Assembly (NCBI GenBank): GCA_030704615.1
Contig: CM060734.1
Span: 59,042,042 to 59,106,041 of the forward strand
Reading direction: 5' to 3'
Source of the DNA: Takakia lepidozioides
Lineage: Eukaryota; Streptophyta; Takakiopsida; Takakiales; Takakiaceae
DNA: 64,000 nucleotides
Shown here: piece after piece, positions 34,373 to 46,208 of the stretch
Layout of the letters: each line of letters opens with the position of its first letter
Position numbering within the stretch: position 1 is the stretch's first letter
The notes under the pieces: generated by a model
What the model saw: only the letters and a program-made list of their open reading frames with translations
What the model was told of the DNA's origin: nothing
Databases searched by the model: none
Position numbers and translations under genes: made by a program

Positions 34373-34561
34373 GCATGCAAACACCACTGCAACATAGATC
34401 TCTACTCTCTCTCTCACACTATGATCGGCCGTGCAATCATGTAAACGTCGATTGGAGGTTAAGCTAGTGCAGCCGTGCTGAAATTAACAGTCTTTCTAGC
34501 TGATCTGTACATACTAGCCCTCGCATCAGAACTCTCAATGCCGTGGCCCGCAACCAAGACT

Positions 34562-34572
<11 letters not shown>

Positions 34573-34606
<34 letters not shown>
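34573..34606. repeat. (CT)n microsatellite
   Basis: An uninterrupted CT run of about 34 bases sits within a wider CT-rich tract (about 34558-34630). Open frames crossing it on either strand are artefacts of the repeat. Confidence 0.95.
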
Positions 34607-34609
<3 letters not shown>

Positions 34610-34630
34610 TCCCCCCTCCCTCTCTCTTTG

Positions 34631-35329
34631 GCCCTCGGACATTGGGCATGGCGACTGCCAGTGCGTGCTCCACAGCATTCCAGCTACAAGCATGCGTACC
34701 TACACTACAACTCTTCTCCATGTTTTCTCGTTGACGAGTATGCAGGCTGTCTCTGTGCTTTTTACTTTTCTGTTTTCCGGGCATTCATGCTACCAGAGCG
34801 TCTTTCTCCCTTCTCCGCTGACGGTTTTCTATGGCAGCTGGCTTTGTAGAAGGAGCTCGCAGTTATGGAAACATTAGCTAAAGTTCGCTTACTTTCACCA
34901 GCTTCAAGCTGCTGATTATTTGACATTTGATAATTTGAGTCTCTGGGTATTGCTTACTTGCCAACTTGTGAAAATTTCTCTTTCAGAAATTGGTTGCGGT
35001 GTCCAATTCAGATTCCAATAAAAAAGCACTAGGCATCTAATGCTTCAATTTTCAGCTATCTGGGTCTCATGCATAAGACGCTCAATTCAGGGGGCGACAT
35101 GGGCTTGCTCGAGCCCCCTACTACTCTGGTACTGGACTCAGGTTTAAGTGTGGACTGCATACAAACACCCTATCTGTGCGTGGGGTGCATGCAGCTCACT
35201 GACAGTACAATATAAACTGGCCAATTTAGTGCCTCAAATTAGTCTATGACCATTCCAGCCTCATGTTTTTGTCGGGGCACACTTCATCCATGTTGCTCGA
35301 GTCGCAGTCGCAATTCCTATCTTGGAAGT
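34631..35329. other. Non-coding spacer between PPR copies
   Basis: No open frame with a recognisable product, and no mobile-element signature seen. Confidence 0.5.
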
Positions 35330-35827
35330 GCTGAGAATGGTTGGCGTCCTGTACAACAACTGCTCACCAAAAGTTTTTGGTGATGTTGGCAGGTAGCTGA
35401 GGTTATGCATTGGCGAGCCAGCTATCGTGTGGTGCAGTTTGTTGTCAGATTAGATTATCTTGCTTTTAGTCATGTGGTGACACCACATACCCCAAGTTTG
35501 TTGAGGATAGGCCAATGAACCCAAAAGCAATGACTAGCTTCTCACTGTGTCTTCTCACTGTGTCGTGGCAGAAAGAAAATCCCTCTTGCTCCTCCACCTT
35601 GCCATGCAGTACAGAGCATGTGTCAGGCAACCATCCAGACGATTCATCAGTTCAGCATGTATATCATCAGTTTGTGGACGCCATATGTGTTTGAATCAAA
35701 GAGTGTTAGGAATATGGCTGTCAACCCCAGTGCAGCCTCCATCATTTTTACCACATCTCCATTCCTCCCAACTGCCAACAGCCGAACTCTCCGATAGTAG
35801 CACATAGATTCCGGAATATTGTGGATC
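35330..35827 (-). pseudogene. Remnant of the E/DYW end of the second PPR gene
   Basis: Directly after the stop of the PPR gene at 35828, the minus strand continues DPQYSGIYVLLSE, matching DPRDAGIYVLLSN of the neighbouring PPR-DYW protein. It then decays through frameshifts, with recognisable pieces DDIHAEL, ALYCMA, and a garbled DYW end at about 35330-35400. The parent stop is a TGG-to-TGA change at the conserved LLKWDP Trp. Confidence 0.7.
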
Positions 35828-38523
35828 TCACTTGAGAAGATATTTTGCTACACGTTCTGCTCTCTCCAGATCCCCTTGAGTTCTACAGGCACCGTTCAAG
35901 GCCCACCACACCCCAGCATCCGGCTTAATTGGCATATCTTTGATGAAGTTTTCTGCCTCATCTAATCGCCCTTCACGGCCAAGAAGGTCAACTATGCAGG
36001 CAAAATGCTCCACTGTGGGAGTGAGGCCATAATTTCGACTCATGGACTCAAAGTAGTGACGGCCTTCATCCACTAAGCCCATATGGCTACAAGCAGAGAG
36101 TACAGATGTGAAAGTGATACTGTCTGGCTTCAAGCCTTCTTGTTGCATTTTTTGAAATAGTTGGAAGGCCTCGGTACCAGCCCCATGCTGAGCATATCCT
36201 GTGATCATTGCATTCCATGAGACCACATCTCGGTCAGCTATATTGTCAAAAACTTCACGTGCATCCTTTATGCTCCCACATTTAGCATACATGTCCACAA
36301 GGGCATTCTCCAGATTTATGTACGACAAAATTCTAGCGGTCATGATATCAGCATGGACCTTTTTGCCAATTTCAAGGGCGCCAATGCTGGCGCACGCATT
36401 GAGAACGCAAATGAATGTAACTCTGTCTGGTGAAATCCCTTTCCATATCATTCTCTCGTATGTGTCATAAGCCTCCCTACCATACCCATGCTGACTATAC
36501 CCTGCAATCATCACGTTCCATGAGACCACATCTTGTTCAGCCATCTGGTCGAACACATCACTTGCATCCTTTAGGCTCCCACATTTAGCATACATGTCTA
36601 CAAGGGTATTCTCCAGATTTATATCTGTAGAAATTCCACTTTTGCTGATGTCAGCATGAACCTTTCGCCCCTTATCCAGGGCCCCTAGGCTGGCACACGC
36701 ATTGAGAACACCAATGAATGTGACCTGGTTGGGCATCACCCCTTCCCGTATCATTTGCTCATACATATCCAAAGCCTCCATACCACAGCCATTCTGAGCA
36801 TTAGCTGTGATCATAACACTCCATGACACCACATTTCGTTCTGACATCTTGTCAAACACTTCCAGTGCATCCTCTACACTCCCACATTTGGCATACATGT
36901 CAACAAGGGCAGTCTCCAGAATGACATCAGGCGCAATCCCAGATTTAATGATATCGGCATGGACCTCTTTGCCCTTTTCCAGGGCTTGTTCACTACCACA
37001 TGCCTTGAGAAGGCAAATGAATGTGACCCTATTGGGGGACACCCCTGCTCGTGTCATTTGCTCATACATATCCAAAGCTTCCCTACCACAACCATGCTGA
37101 GCATATCCTCCGATCATTGCACTCCATGAGACCACATTCCGTTCAGCCATCTTGTCAAACACTTGACGTGCGTCCTTCATGCTCCCTGATTTTGCATACA
37201 TGTCAGCAAGGGCAGTCTCCAGAATGATATCTGGCGCAATTCTGGCACTGACGATCTGAGCATGGACCTCTTTGCCCTTATCCAGGTCTCCAAGGCTGGC
37301 ACACGCATTGAGAGCACAAATGAACGTGACCCTATTGGGCTTCACCCCTTCCTGTATCATTTGTTCATAGATCTTACATGCCTCCCGACCAGATCCATGC
37401 TTCACATAGCCTGCCATCATTATAGTGAATGTAGACACATCCCGTTCAGGCATTTGATCAAACACTTCACGTGCATGCACCACACTTCTGCACTTGGCAT
37501 ACATGTTGACAAGGGTGTTGACTAGGGAGGTTTTTGGCTTGAATACATTGTGCATGATGTGGGCGTGCAACTGCTTCCCCCCTGCTAGGTTTTTCATTTT
37601 GATGCACTCTTGCAACAGGAAGACATAAGTATTCGAGTCTACTGAAATGCCTGGTTGGTTCAAAATGCGCAGTGCCTCTTTCAGTTGTCCTGCCTTACAT
37701 AGAGCCATCAAATCTCCACAAGTGTCTGGAGAATTCTTGTGAACTCCGACTTTCTGTCCGCTTTCAGAAACAGTGGTCATGGTAGATGTGCCAAACTGAT
37801 TCAACCCCTGACTGGACCCTGCCATCCTGCATGCACCAAACAGCTGGAGTTAGAAAATTTTACACTCAAAACCCAAAATACACCTGCCCAAGCAGTGAAC
37901 CATCAGAAGGGAGACAGGCTTGATGCTACATATTAACAGGGTTCAAAAAGCCCAACTCTATATGTTTGAGTTGGAACCCTTCAACCCTCAAGAAAACAAT
38001 ACCCGTTGTGATCACAGCCTGGGCTTCCATGTTGTGCATCGACAAGAAAATGAGCGCCAGATTGTGTTCGACCTTGCACCATTGTAGAGAGTTCCGCGTT
38101 CACCCACGCAGGGTTCGAGCAACCGTCAATCCAGAGGGCCTCCTGTGTGCGCTTATGTCTGAAATCCGGCGAACTCGGATTTTCCTGTGAAAAATAGCAG
38201 TGGGCAGCATGAGTAGCCATAACTTCAGCCACAGCCTCGCTAGACCAGTCTAGTGCCACTCAAGTTACAAGCATTATTCAAATCACAGGGAACAACTTTG
38301 AGCAAACTCTTTCCACCTGTGGAGAGGAACAAGATGAAGACTTGACAATAATTTTAAGAACAGGAGATATAATCCAAGTCACAAAACAATGTGCCAGCTT
38401 CAGTCACAAACCCCCTTGAGAAACTCGTTCAAGATGGCCTCACCTTTTCAAACCGGTTGTCCCACCACTGGGAAGGATCTGAGAAGAACTCCTGCCAGAG
38501 CAGTTCTTTGCTCACTGCTTGGC
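35828..38523 (-). CDS. PPR protein preceded by an OSB PDF-motif (candidate fusion gene), DYW lost
   Basis: The PPR exon (35828-37818) has 665 codons if read from the Met at 37825. It holds many P-L-S repeats (NTLVNMYAKCRSVVHAREVF, NALVDMYAKCGSIKDAREVF) and stops at AKYLLK, before the E/DYW region. Upstream on the same strand, exon a (38444-38523) encodes LLWQEFFSDPSQWWDNRFEK and exon b (38073-38184) encodes ENPSSPDFRHKRTQEALWI then NPAWVNAEL. Together they make a complete OSB PDF motif, with matching phases (a to b phase 0; b ends phase 1). Joining b to the acceptor GATGGCAG (ending 37819) keeps the PPR frame (Q-GSSQGLNQFG). The stronger acceptor CATGCAG eight bases earlier would shift frame and leave the Met at 37825 as an independent start. 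PDF motifs occur in organellar ssDNA-binding proteins. Fusion is inference; the exons are seen. Confidence 0.7.
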
Positions 38524-38829
38524 CTGCGTGCAAGCACTGAATTAACATGAGGGGACAGGGGCTATGGGTGAACCCCTCATCATGTGAAGAGAAACCTGGT
38601 GAATACTTCCACACAAACAGGTTCTCGAAAACGGCCATTGCCGCAAGAAAGACGAGTAAGTGAAGTCTCTCTCTCTCGACTGCACGCAATAAATGGAAAG
38701 AAGATAGATATATGAGACATTTCAAAATTTCCAGCAGATACTACTGAATGAGCTGATAGAAGGAGGAATGCATCGATTACACTGCTGAATGACATGCTGG
38801 GTTGGATTAAGGACAAAATGGCGCCTGGA

Positions 38830-39111
38830 TCACACCGCCGCAATCAGATTAGACCCAACAGCGTCCGAAAATATTCGCGTGTCTGTACCTTTCTTCCATA
38901 TCCCTAGAGGCTGGGGAGGTGTCATAGCGATTACTGGCAAAGGTCTTGCACCCTCTATCGGCAAGCTGGATACCCATCTCCCCTCCGCAGCTAGGCCGGT
39001 CAATCTGCTGCATGATGTGAAGCTTGCTGCCCATCTTCCGGAGGGAGAAGACAAGGCCCTCGGCACGGCCTCTCCCTGCACGCTCAGGAGAGCGACCGCC
39101 CGCGCGGCCAT
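38830..39111 (-). other. Candidate transit-peptide exon for the PDF-PPR gene
   Basis: The open frame begins MAARAVALLSVQGEAVPRAL, is rich in Ala, Arg and Ser and poor in acidic residues for about 50 codons, as in mitochondrial or plastid presequences. It lies about 300 bases upstream of exon a on the same strand. A GTGTGA donor is possible at the end (about 38830). No OB-fold could be recognised, so its link to the downstream exons is a guess. Confidence 0.3.
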
Positions 39112-39905
39112 CCTTAGTCCTTCGATGAGAGGGCCAAGATGACAGCACCTAGGAGACGCATGCTTTCGTTGTGCTCTCCCGATAGAGCTGGAGACTTAGC
39201 TCTGGGACAAAAGCTTCATGACTTTTAGAATATTGACGGAAATGATCAAGGTAAATCATCAATGACCTTTGCAGAACATGTTGATAGAGGATACTTATTA
39301 GAAGCAGCCTAACAATGAGGTTCGAATTTGTCACAGATTTATGGACTCTGCAAGATCTCACTGGAGAGATGAGATTGGCAGCAATTGGGCTTAGCAGTGA
39401 GAGCTCTGAGGGAAGCAGCAGGTGAATCAGAGCCTGTTAACTCATAACTCTTCCTTCACATGACTGGAACCATACATGTCTGTGAAATGTTGTAGACTGG
39501 AGAACTGAAACCCCTCAATCTCTTGGCGCCTCTTTCTGCCAAAGGCAATACAACCTGAATCCTAGGTTTGGCACTCAGAGACGAAAAACTCTATGCTTAG
39601 AAGTGTTGTCAGGATAGTAATTGCTAGTCTACTTTATCTTGATACAACTTAGCTTAAGGGTAGTGGTCTGATCTTGGGGCTTCTCTTGTTCAACATTTTT
39701 TTATGCAAAATTTTACACGACAATTTTCTGCATGCCTACTATACCCTTGCAAATTCTGTTGACAAAGTTCTGGGAAACTGCTGCCATTGATGATCATATC
39801 TAATGGTGATCATTACACAGGCGCAGCTCCTGACAGTGGTACTCCATCACATAGCTAGTTTCTTCAACTTTTCTGTGCTTACAACAACATAAATTTTTTG
39901 CACCC

Positions 39906-40960
39906 TCACGATCCACCATTCAAGTGACGCACTTTCTGCATGCTGCTCATTTCACCAGTAATTCCCACAAGAAGGAAAACCCATCTTGGAAGTGGTACAA
40001 GCTGTTGGAATGACTGCTCGCCACACAATCTTCGAGCTGAACTTGATGGCAGTGTGGCACTCACCACACACCCAAAGTTTCTTTGTGATGTGGATAGGCG
40101 TCCCATGGAATAATCCCAAAAGCAATGGCCAGCCTCTTGCTGTCAAGGCACGGAGAGAGTTCCTTAATCTTGTCCACACCATGGTGTGTATCAGGCACAT
40201 ACTTGGCCTCCGTCATAGATCCAGACACTATGTTCAGTTCAGAATGAATTTACCCAATTCTTGGGAACAATGTCTTCTGTGACGGAAGTATGTACCTTGT
40301 TGTCCACCTCCGTGTGGCTTCTTTTCTGACGCTGTCCTCCATTAGTTTGCTTTAACAACCAACCAGTCAGCATAAGCTGTGGCGTCCGGATCCCACTTGT
40401 CCAGGCATTTTTCTCATGTACTGCACACGATATCACTATGAACTTGGTAGGCACCAAGCAAGGCCCCTCAACCTTTGCAATTGGTTCAGTTGGACTTTTC
40501 TTTAGTAGGTCCCTTCACCTCATCCACTTGGACTTGACAGCCAAGAAGGGCCCCTATACAGCCAAAATACTCCACTGTGGAGTGAGGCCATCATCTTGAT
40601 ACATTGAAACCGAAGCAGTGATGCCCTTCCTCCACTAGGCCCACAGAGGAGACATAAAGGTGACACCATTTGGCCTCAAGCCTTCCTGTTGCATTTGCTC
40701 AAATAATCGGAGGGCCTCTTACCGGACCTCTTCGCATTTTTCCACTCCTGGGATGGCAAACAAGAATGTGAGCCTGTCAGGGGTCACCTCTTCCAGCTGC
40801 ATTTGGGCATAGAATCTGAAAGACTTCTCAGCAAGCCCATGCTCGTTACATCATCATAGTCAACGTAACCATATCTCTTTAGGACATAGTGTCAAACAAT
40901 TGTTGTGCATCTACCACACTGTTGATCGACAGGGTTACAAGCTACTGCAGACTCCTTCTT
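39906..40960 (-). pseudogene. PPR-DYW pseudogene
   Basis: Short minus-strand frames spell a broken PPR-DYW 3' half. The C-terminus reads GFPSCGNYW (DYW changed to NYW) after LWVCGECHTAIKFSSKI. Upstream are EVDNKVHT and pieces of E motifs and PPR repeats up to about 40960, separated by stops and deletions. Its order matches the genes at 31239-33395 and 35828-37825, so it is a third tandem copy, more decayed. Confidence 0.75.
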
Positions 40961-42880
40961 TGAAACGAGAGTTAACCACTTAATTCAAAATCAAAACAAT
41001 ACCAAATGTGTTCTTGGCCTGGAGCTGAGATATAATCTACTCCACAAAAAATCATCATGCCAGTGTGACAGACTATACCCACCGTAAGCACTCAAACCAG
41101 GGTGTCATTGATGGCATTTCCAGACTGAGTTTCCATACCTTAGCAGGTTCCAGATCCGAATGGCCCCCAAGGTTCGTGATTAGCAACCTGTGCAAGGAAA
41201 TATCATTGAGAACATGCCCTTATCCACTTCATCCCTCAGTGGATTGACCGTTGTGGCTCTGCACAGCTCCAGAGGAACCACAGCAATGTGTGTCACATGT
41301 GTGGTAACAATCCCGTATTAAGGAGTGAGCTCGAAATCCTTGTACCTCTTGAAACTTGCCACAATATTTCCGTGGGCAATGCTCATAACTTTCAAGTTCA
41401 GAAAAAACGTGATGGGTATTTTCCACAAAACAGACTATCCCGGAGAGAATATCGACGCACGCAAGCGGTTGCAACTAAGTACCTTTCTCGTGCAATCAAT
41501 GAAAAGAAAAGAGAGATATCTACGTACTAAAGGAGCTGATGGAAGGAGAAAACGGGGGTCCATTGCACTGAGATTCCTCTACAGCCCTGAAGAAACAAAC
41601 AAACCTTTTCAGTAACTTCATTTGATTTCACTTGTGAGCGTCTCGGAGAGAGCCAATTCAGATCCACAGCTTGGTTCGTTACTCTGATGAATGCTGTGAG
41701 GTTTCCCGACCTTTCACCGCAGTATGGCAGGGCTAGAGCTCCCGCGAGCGCGCTGCCATCTTCCTGCGCGCACGCTACAAGAGAAAGCGGAGAAGTATTT
41801 TCTGATGGTCTCCGGTTTGTCCAAGGCCTAATGTTTTTTGTGCTTTGAGGAAGAAATATGCTGCTAGATCGGAGGAGAACCCTTCCATTGGCTGTGTACA
41901 TGTAGACTGCATCTAGGGCCCATCCTATGGGTGCCCACGGATTTGTGAATATAAGTTATTGTGCTGTTGCTGCTAGACCGGGGCGCTTCACGGTGCTTCT
42001 GCCCGCTGGCACATCCCTGCTGATGTAATAATGCTCCAGGAGGCTGGCAGATTGATTGTTTGCAGCTACTCTGAATGCCTGCCTCTCTGGGTCGATTAGT
42101 GTAGCGAGATTTTGTTTTAGCGCAATATGCTTCTGAGAAGAAGCTTCAAAAATTTGGGTTGAAAAGTTGGGAGGAGAAGCCATGGCAGCGCAAACGTTAG
42201 CTAGCCTTGCGGTACTCTACCATGGCCTTGGCCGCATGTTCTCTAGGCATCTCGTTACTACTTTTATTCCATGAGTGAATGTCGTTGCCTCACCCCAGCA
42301 TTTTGGCTACACGGTGACCTTTCTTTGGCCGTGCAGGGGCGATGGGATCAGGCAGAGGACTGCAATAACAGTATGCTCCATTGAACCAGTTGTTTGAGTG
42401 CGGCACGGTTTGCTCGGTGCCTGTGTGCATTCATTTGCTCAGCACATGAGCTCACAGTATTGCTCCGAAGCTCTCGGAGCTTCTCCTAGGTTAACCATCT
42501 GAGTAATGCCCATGGATCTTATGCAACCCTAACATTCCAATTCTTCTATAAATCAAAATGAGCTCATGATGTGATCTGGTTAAAGGCACCAATCAAAACT
42601 CCATATTTCTTCTTGTAACAAAACTCCATTGTTTCGCATGCCTTGAATCTATTGATTTGACACCCTTCACGGCATTTGAATATAAATCCATAGACACTAA
42701 CAACTGGAGGATAGTAGGAAGGCTAGGTCGAGGTGATTGACTTTGTCAAAGCCAAGAGCCCAAAGACTTTCTAGTTTCTACAAGAGTAAAGAGCTACGAA
42801 CTACGAACCGTGGATGAGATGCCATTGATCGGACAAGAATCCACTTTCTCCCAACCCCAACCAAGCTTCCACTCCATTCT
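40961..42880. other. Spacer, uncertain minus-strand ORF at 41956-42183
   Basis: 41956-42183 (-) reads as 75 codons beginning MASPPNFSTQIFEASSQKHI, and 41527-41901 (-) reads 124 codons. They could be exons of one gene, but I recognise no family and no convincing donor. The rest of the stretch shows nothing identifiable. Confidence 0.3.
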
Positions 42881-44064
42881 CTAACCATTGAGTTTCCTGC
42901 TTATGGCCTATTTGTAGGATGTGTCACAAAAGGCTACAAAGGGTGTCTAGTATGCGGTGCTCATGTAGATGCAAGACACTCTAAAGTTCTAGGCCAAACT
43001 ATCTATCTAGGTCACCGCAGGCTCTTCCCTCGGGCCCATCCATACCGCAGGAACCACATACACTTCAATGGATAGGTGGAGATACGTGCAAAGCCACCTC
43101 CATTCACACAGGTTGAGCAAGAGGCCGCTGGTGTTGAGGTTGAAGGTTATGACCTTGACCCCCGTGCTTTTCCTGATGCTGAAGTTCATCCAACCAAGGT
43201 TCATGGTATGAAAAGGCGCAGCTGTCTATGGGATTTACCATACTGGATGATACCCCAGGCTGCACTTGTACTTGTTTAAGTTCAATGTTCTTTGTAAATG
43301 GAAAAGGTAGTGCCCATGCAGTGGTTACTTCTTAGTTTCCGAGTGGTAAAATAGCAGTACTGCATGTAATTTGGACTTCACATTAATAACTCGTAGAGTG
43401 GTAAGAGGTAGTATCCATGATGCTTTGGAAGTTGTTGACATCACTTGAGAGGTTAATAATGCACTAAATGAGTTGTTTGAACCACTGAGGAGAGATTGTC
43501 ATGCATCACAACCACTTTAGAAATGGATGTATATAGTGCTCATAAAGGAATCTGATTTATATAGGACTATAATCTGTCGAAATATTCCTGAAATGATGTC
43601 ACCGATTACAGGATCTGCTGCAACGCTACTTACTGGATCTCATGCATTGCGAAAAGAATTTTTGTGAAAACTTGTTGAAGACGATTTTCGGACTGAAGGA
43701 CACGGTGAAGGTGAGGAACGACATGGAGGTAGTCGGCATCAGACGTCACTCGTGGCTTTGCCTTGATCCACAGAAACCTTCACGTATCATGAAACCAACA
43801 GCACCGTATGTTCTCACTCCTGGTGAAATCACGATATTCCTTGATGCTTTGGGGGCTATCAAAATTCCTTCGGGATTTGCAGGTGCATTTCAGAAACACA
43901 TACACCCATCTAGGAAACATTTGACGACTAGAAAGTCCCATGATTATCACGTTTTAATGCAACAGATTTTACCTGTGTGTATTTGCCATTGCATGGCTCC
44001 AAGCCCACGTGGGGTCATTATGCGTGTGAATCGTATTTTCCGCTGGATTTGTGCCAAAGTATAG
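42881..44064 (+). pseudogene. CACTA (En/Spm-type) transposase tnp2 relic
   Basis: Conserved tnp2 blocks are in order: LTIEFPAYGLF, KGCLVCGAHVD, VLGQTIYLGHRRLFPRAHPY, then one in-frame TAG near 43073, then MKRRSCLWDLPYW (about 43208-43250), then after a gap LMHCEKNFCENLLKTIFGLK (about 43640) and HDYHVLMQQILPV (about 43940), ending ICAKV. The gap at about 43280-43620 splits the normally continuous RHNLDLMHCEK region, suggesting an intron or an insertion. No CACTA termini were found nearby, so it is a fragment. Confidence 0.8.
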
Positions 44065-44444
44065 GACCCTAATGAAATATACTACAACAGATCGCAGTAT
44101 ATCTTACTACCGAGGCGCGTCATGGTTTTCTCGACTTTGACCATGACTTCCCTGTATTTTTGGACCGAATGGGACTTCATGTAGTCGTTTAAATGACTAC
44201 GTGACTACGTAGTCCTCTGGGCGACTACTTTGGTAGACGTCGTCATGACTGTATGGCTCCGCACTAGAGGGAAGGGTGGTCAATGAGCTTGCCACCAAAT
44301 AGTCACCAAAATGACTTCTAGTACAAGCTTGGTAACCAACAGGTTTAAAAATTTTAAAAAGTTGCTTATAGGGTTGCCCATTAGAGGGTTGGGACTTGGC
44401 CTCTTTTTGGCTTTTTTTTTCTCCTACGCGTTTTCTTAGTAGTA

Positions 44445-44565
44445 TCAAGCCGAGAGATGAGAGATGGAACGCGATGATCACAAGATATACACAGGCGTGG
44501 GATGGAGGCTTTGCAGAACAAATGATGCAGGAAGGGGCAAAGCGCAACCTGCACCGCAAATGTGG
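44445..44565 (+). pseudogene. PPR repeat relic on the plus strand
   Basis: RDERWNAMITRYTQ...EQMMQEGAKRN resembles one PPR repeat (compare RDVVSWNAMITGYAQ and QEGLKPD in the nearby gene). It is the only plus-strand PPR piece I see, and is short and degenerate. Confidence 0.4.
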
Positions 44566-44950
44566 GCTCTTGGCTCCTGTTAGTACCATGATTTGGTATT
44601 CTTCCTGATGTTTACAAGGTTCTTGGGAAAGTCAGCTTGGTCATAGGAGTCTGTGTTTCAATCGACGCCCGCTCAGCTACACCATGGTAGTTCTCATAGA
44701 CCAATCCGACATGACTACAGACACAAGCAGCAGACACAAGAAGTCCTCTTGGGTTCATGGTCAGTCAAATCCTCCATGGGTTTCCTAATATTTACAAGGT
44801 TCTTGGGAGAGTTAGCTTGGTCTTAGCAAGCCGCATTTCAATCGCGTTTCAATCTTTGTCCGCTCAGCTGCACCGTGGTGAATGTCTGCTGGAAGCATAT
44901 GCAAGTCAGCATAGGAACTAGTGTGATAAGTAGGGTTGGGTTGTTTGCTG

Positions 44951-45196
44951 CTATGAAGCCATGTTGATTTGCTTTGTACTCCTCTGTTTATTGTTTTCCA
45001 CACCAGTAGTTTGTGACTGGCGGTACCGCCATTCACTATGAAGCCATGTTGATTTGCTTTGTACTCCTCTGTTTATGGTTTTCCACACCAGCAGTTTGTG
45101 ACTGGCGGTACCGCCATTCACTATGAAGCCATGTTGATTTGCTTTGTACTCCTCTGTTTATGGTTTTCCACACCAACAGTTTGTGACTGGCGGTAC
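44951..45196. repeat. 85-bp tandem repeat, about 2.9 copies
   Basis: The unit starts CTATGAAGCCATGTTGATTT at 44951, 45036 and 45121. It contains TTTGTGACTGGCGGTACCGCC, whose GGCGGTACCGCC core is a perfect palindrome. Copies differ at only a few bases, so the array is recent. It is non-coding. Confidence 0.93.
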
Positions 45197-45659
45197 TATC
45201 ATGTGGCTTTTACTCACCCATCCCTTCGCTATCCGAGGTGGAAACTCCAAGATAGAAGAGTTGGATATCTCTAAGCACTCAGCCCACTCAGAATAATCAG
45301 TCATGACATGCAGCTAGTGAATCATGGTTGTGCTTCCGGTTTGTATTTCTTCTTGCCTTCATGTTAGCAAATTTACCTTACCGTGTATACTTAAGCATCA
45401 GTTTGCTCCTTTAACTATCAGATTCCATTCACTCCACAGCTTCACTCAAGTCTCTCTACACAGTGTGATTGTATCGAATAATAATCAGATTAAGAATCAT
45501 CAAGTATCGTGTCTATGCCATTGTGTCTCTAATCCACCATCCTATATAATCCTACAGCTTGTACGAACTAAGTCGCAATCTCGTCATCCTCTTCTCTTCT
45601 GTGGAATTATCATCCATGTACTCCAAGATCGTGCCCTCTGTCCAACCTCCTCCCGTGAT

Positions 45660-46101
45660 GTCTAAGAAGAAGTCATCCCCCAAAAAGTCCCCGCTCTCGG
45701 CTTTATCTACCTACAAGCTGTTCTAACCGCCTAGCTAACTGACCGTCACCCCTGAAGTAACATATTCCCTCTGCAGATGTTGTTCCCACACAGTCGTTCC
45801 CTTTCCATGATAACCGTTCCCCCTGTACTGTGACGGTTGTGCAAAATTGCGTTGGGCTGTGTGAAGCTGTGTCGGGCTGTGTATAGCTGTGTTGGACTGT
45901 GACGGGCTGTGACTAGCTGTGACAAGCTATGACAAGCTGTGACTGGCTGTGTATAGCTGTGTTAGACTGTGACTGACCGTCTAACCCCTTAAAACCTGCG
46001 CCTGCCACCCCTAAGGCTCCTATTGGTCTCAGTCTGTGCAAAAATTAAGGGTACCCCACAGAACCTGTAAATGTGTCTAAGTCCCAGACAGCCCTCTAAC
46101 A
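45660..46101 (-). repeat. LTR of a Gypsy-related element (copy A), with internal minisatellite
   Basis: About 45960-46101 is near-identical to 58750-58886 (CTTAAAACCTGCGC, CCCTAAGGCTCC, GTCTCAGTCTGTGCAAAAAT, TCTAAGTCCCAGACA, ending CTCTAACA). On the minus strand the LTR begins TGTTAGAGGG and is preceded by a purine-rich GAGAGGGGAATGG, a good polypurine tract. From about 45845 to 45985 the LTR carries a roughly 10-base minisatellite (GGCTGTGACA/AGCTGTGACT type, about 13 units) not expanded in copy B. The far edge is not resolved. Confidence 0.6.
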
Positions 46102-46208
46102 TTATCCATTCCCCTCTCAAAAAGCCATGTCCTCACGGTTTACTATTTAGGATCAGCAAACCTTTGTGAACGAACACCCTTCTGCCGGTGAGAGTTCCTT
46201 GGAGGGTT

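Noticed and set aside
34464-34784. ORF rich in Arg-Glu repeats
   Set aside because: The repeats are the translation of a CT microsatellite.
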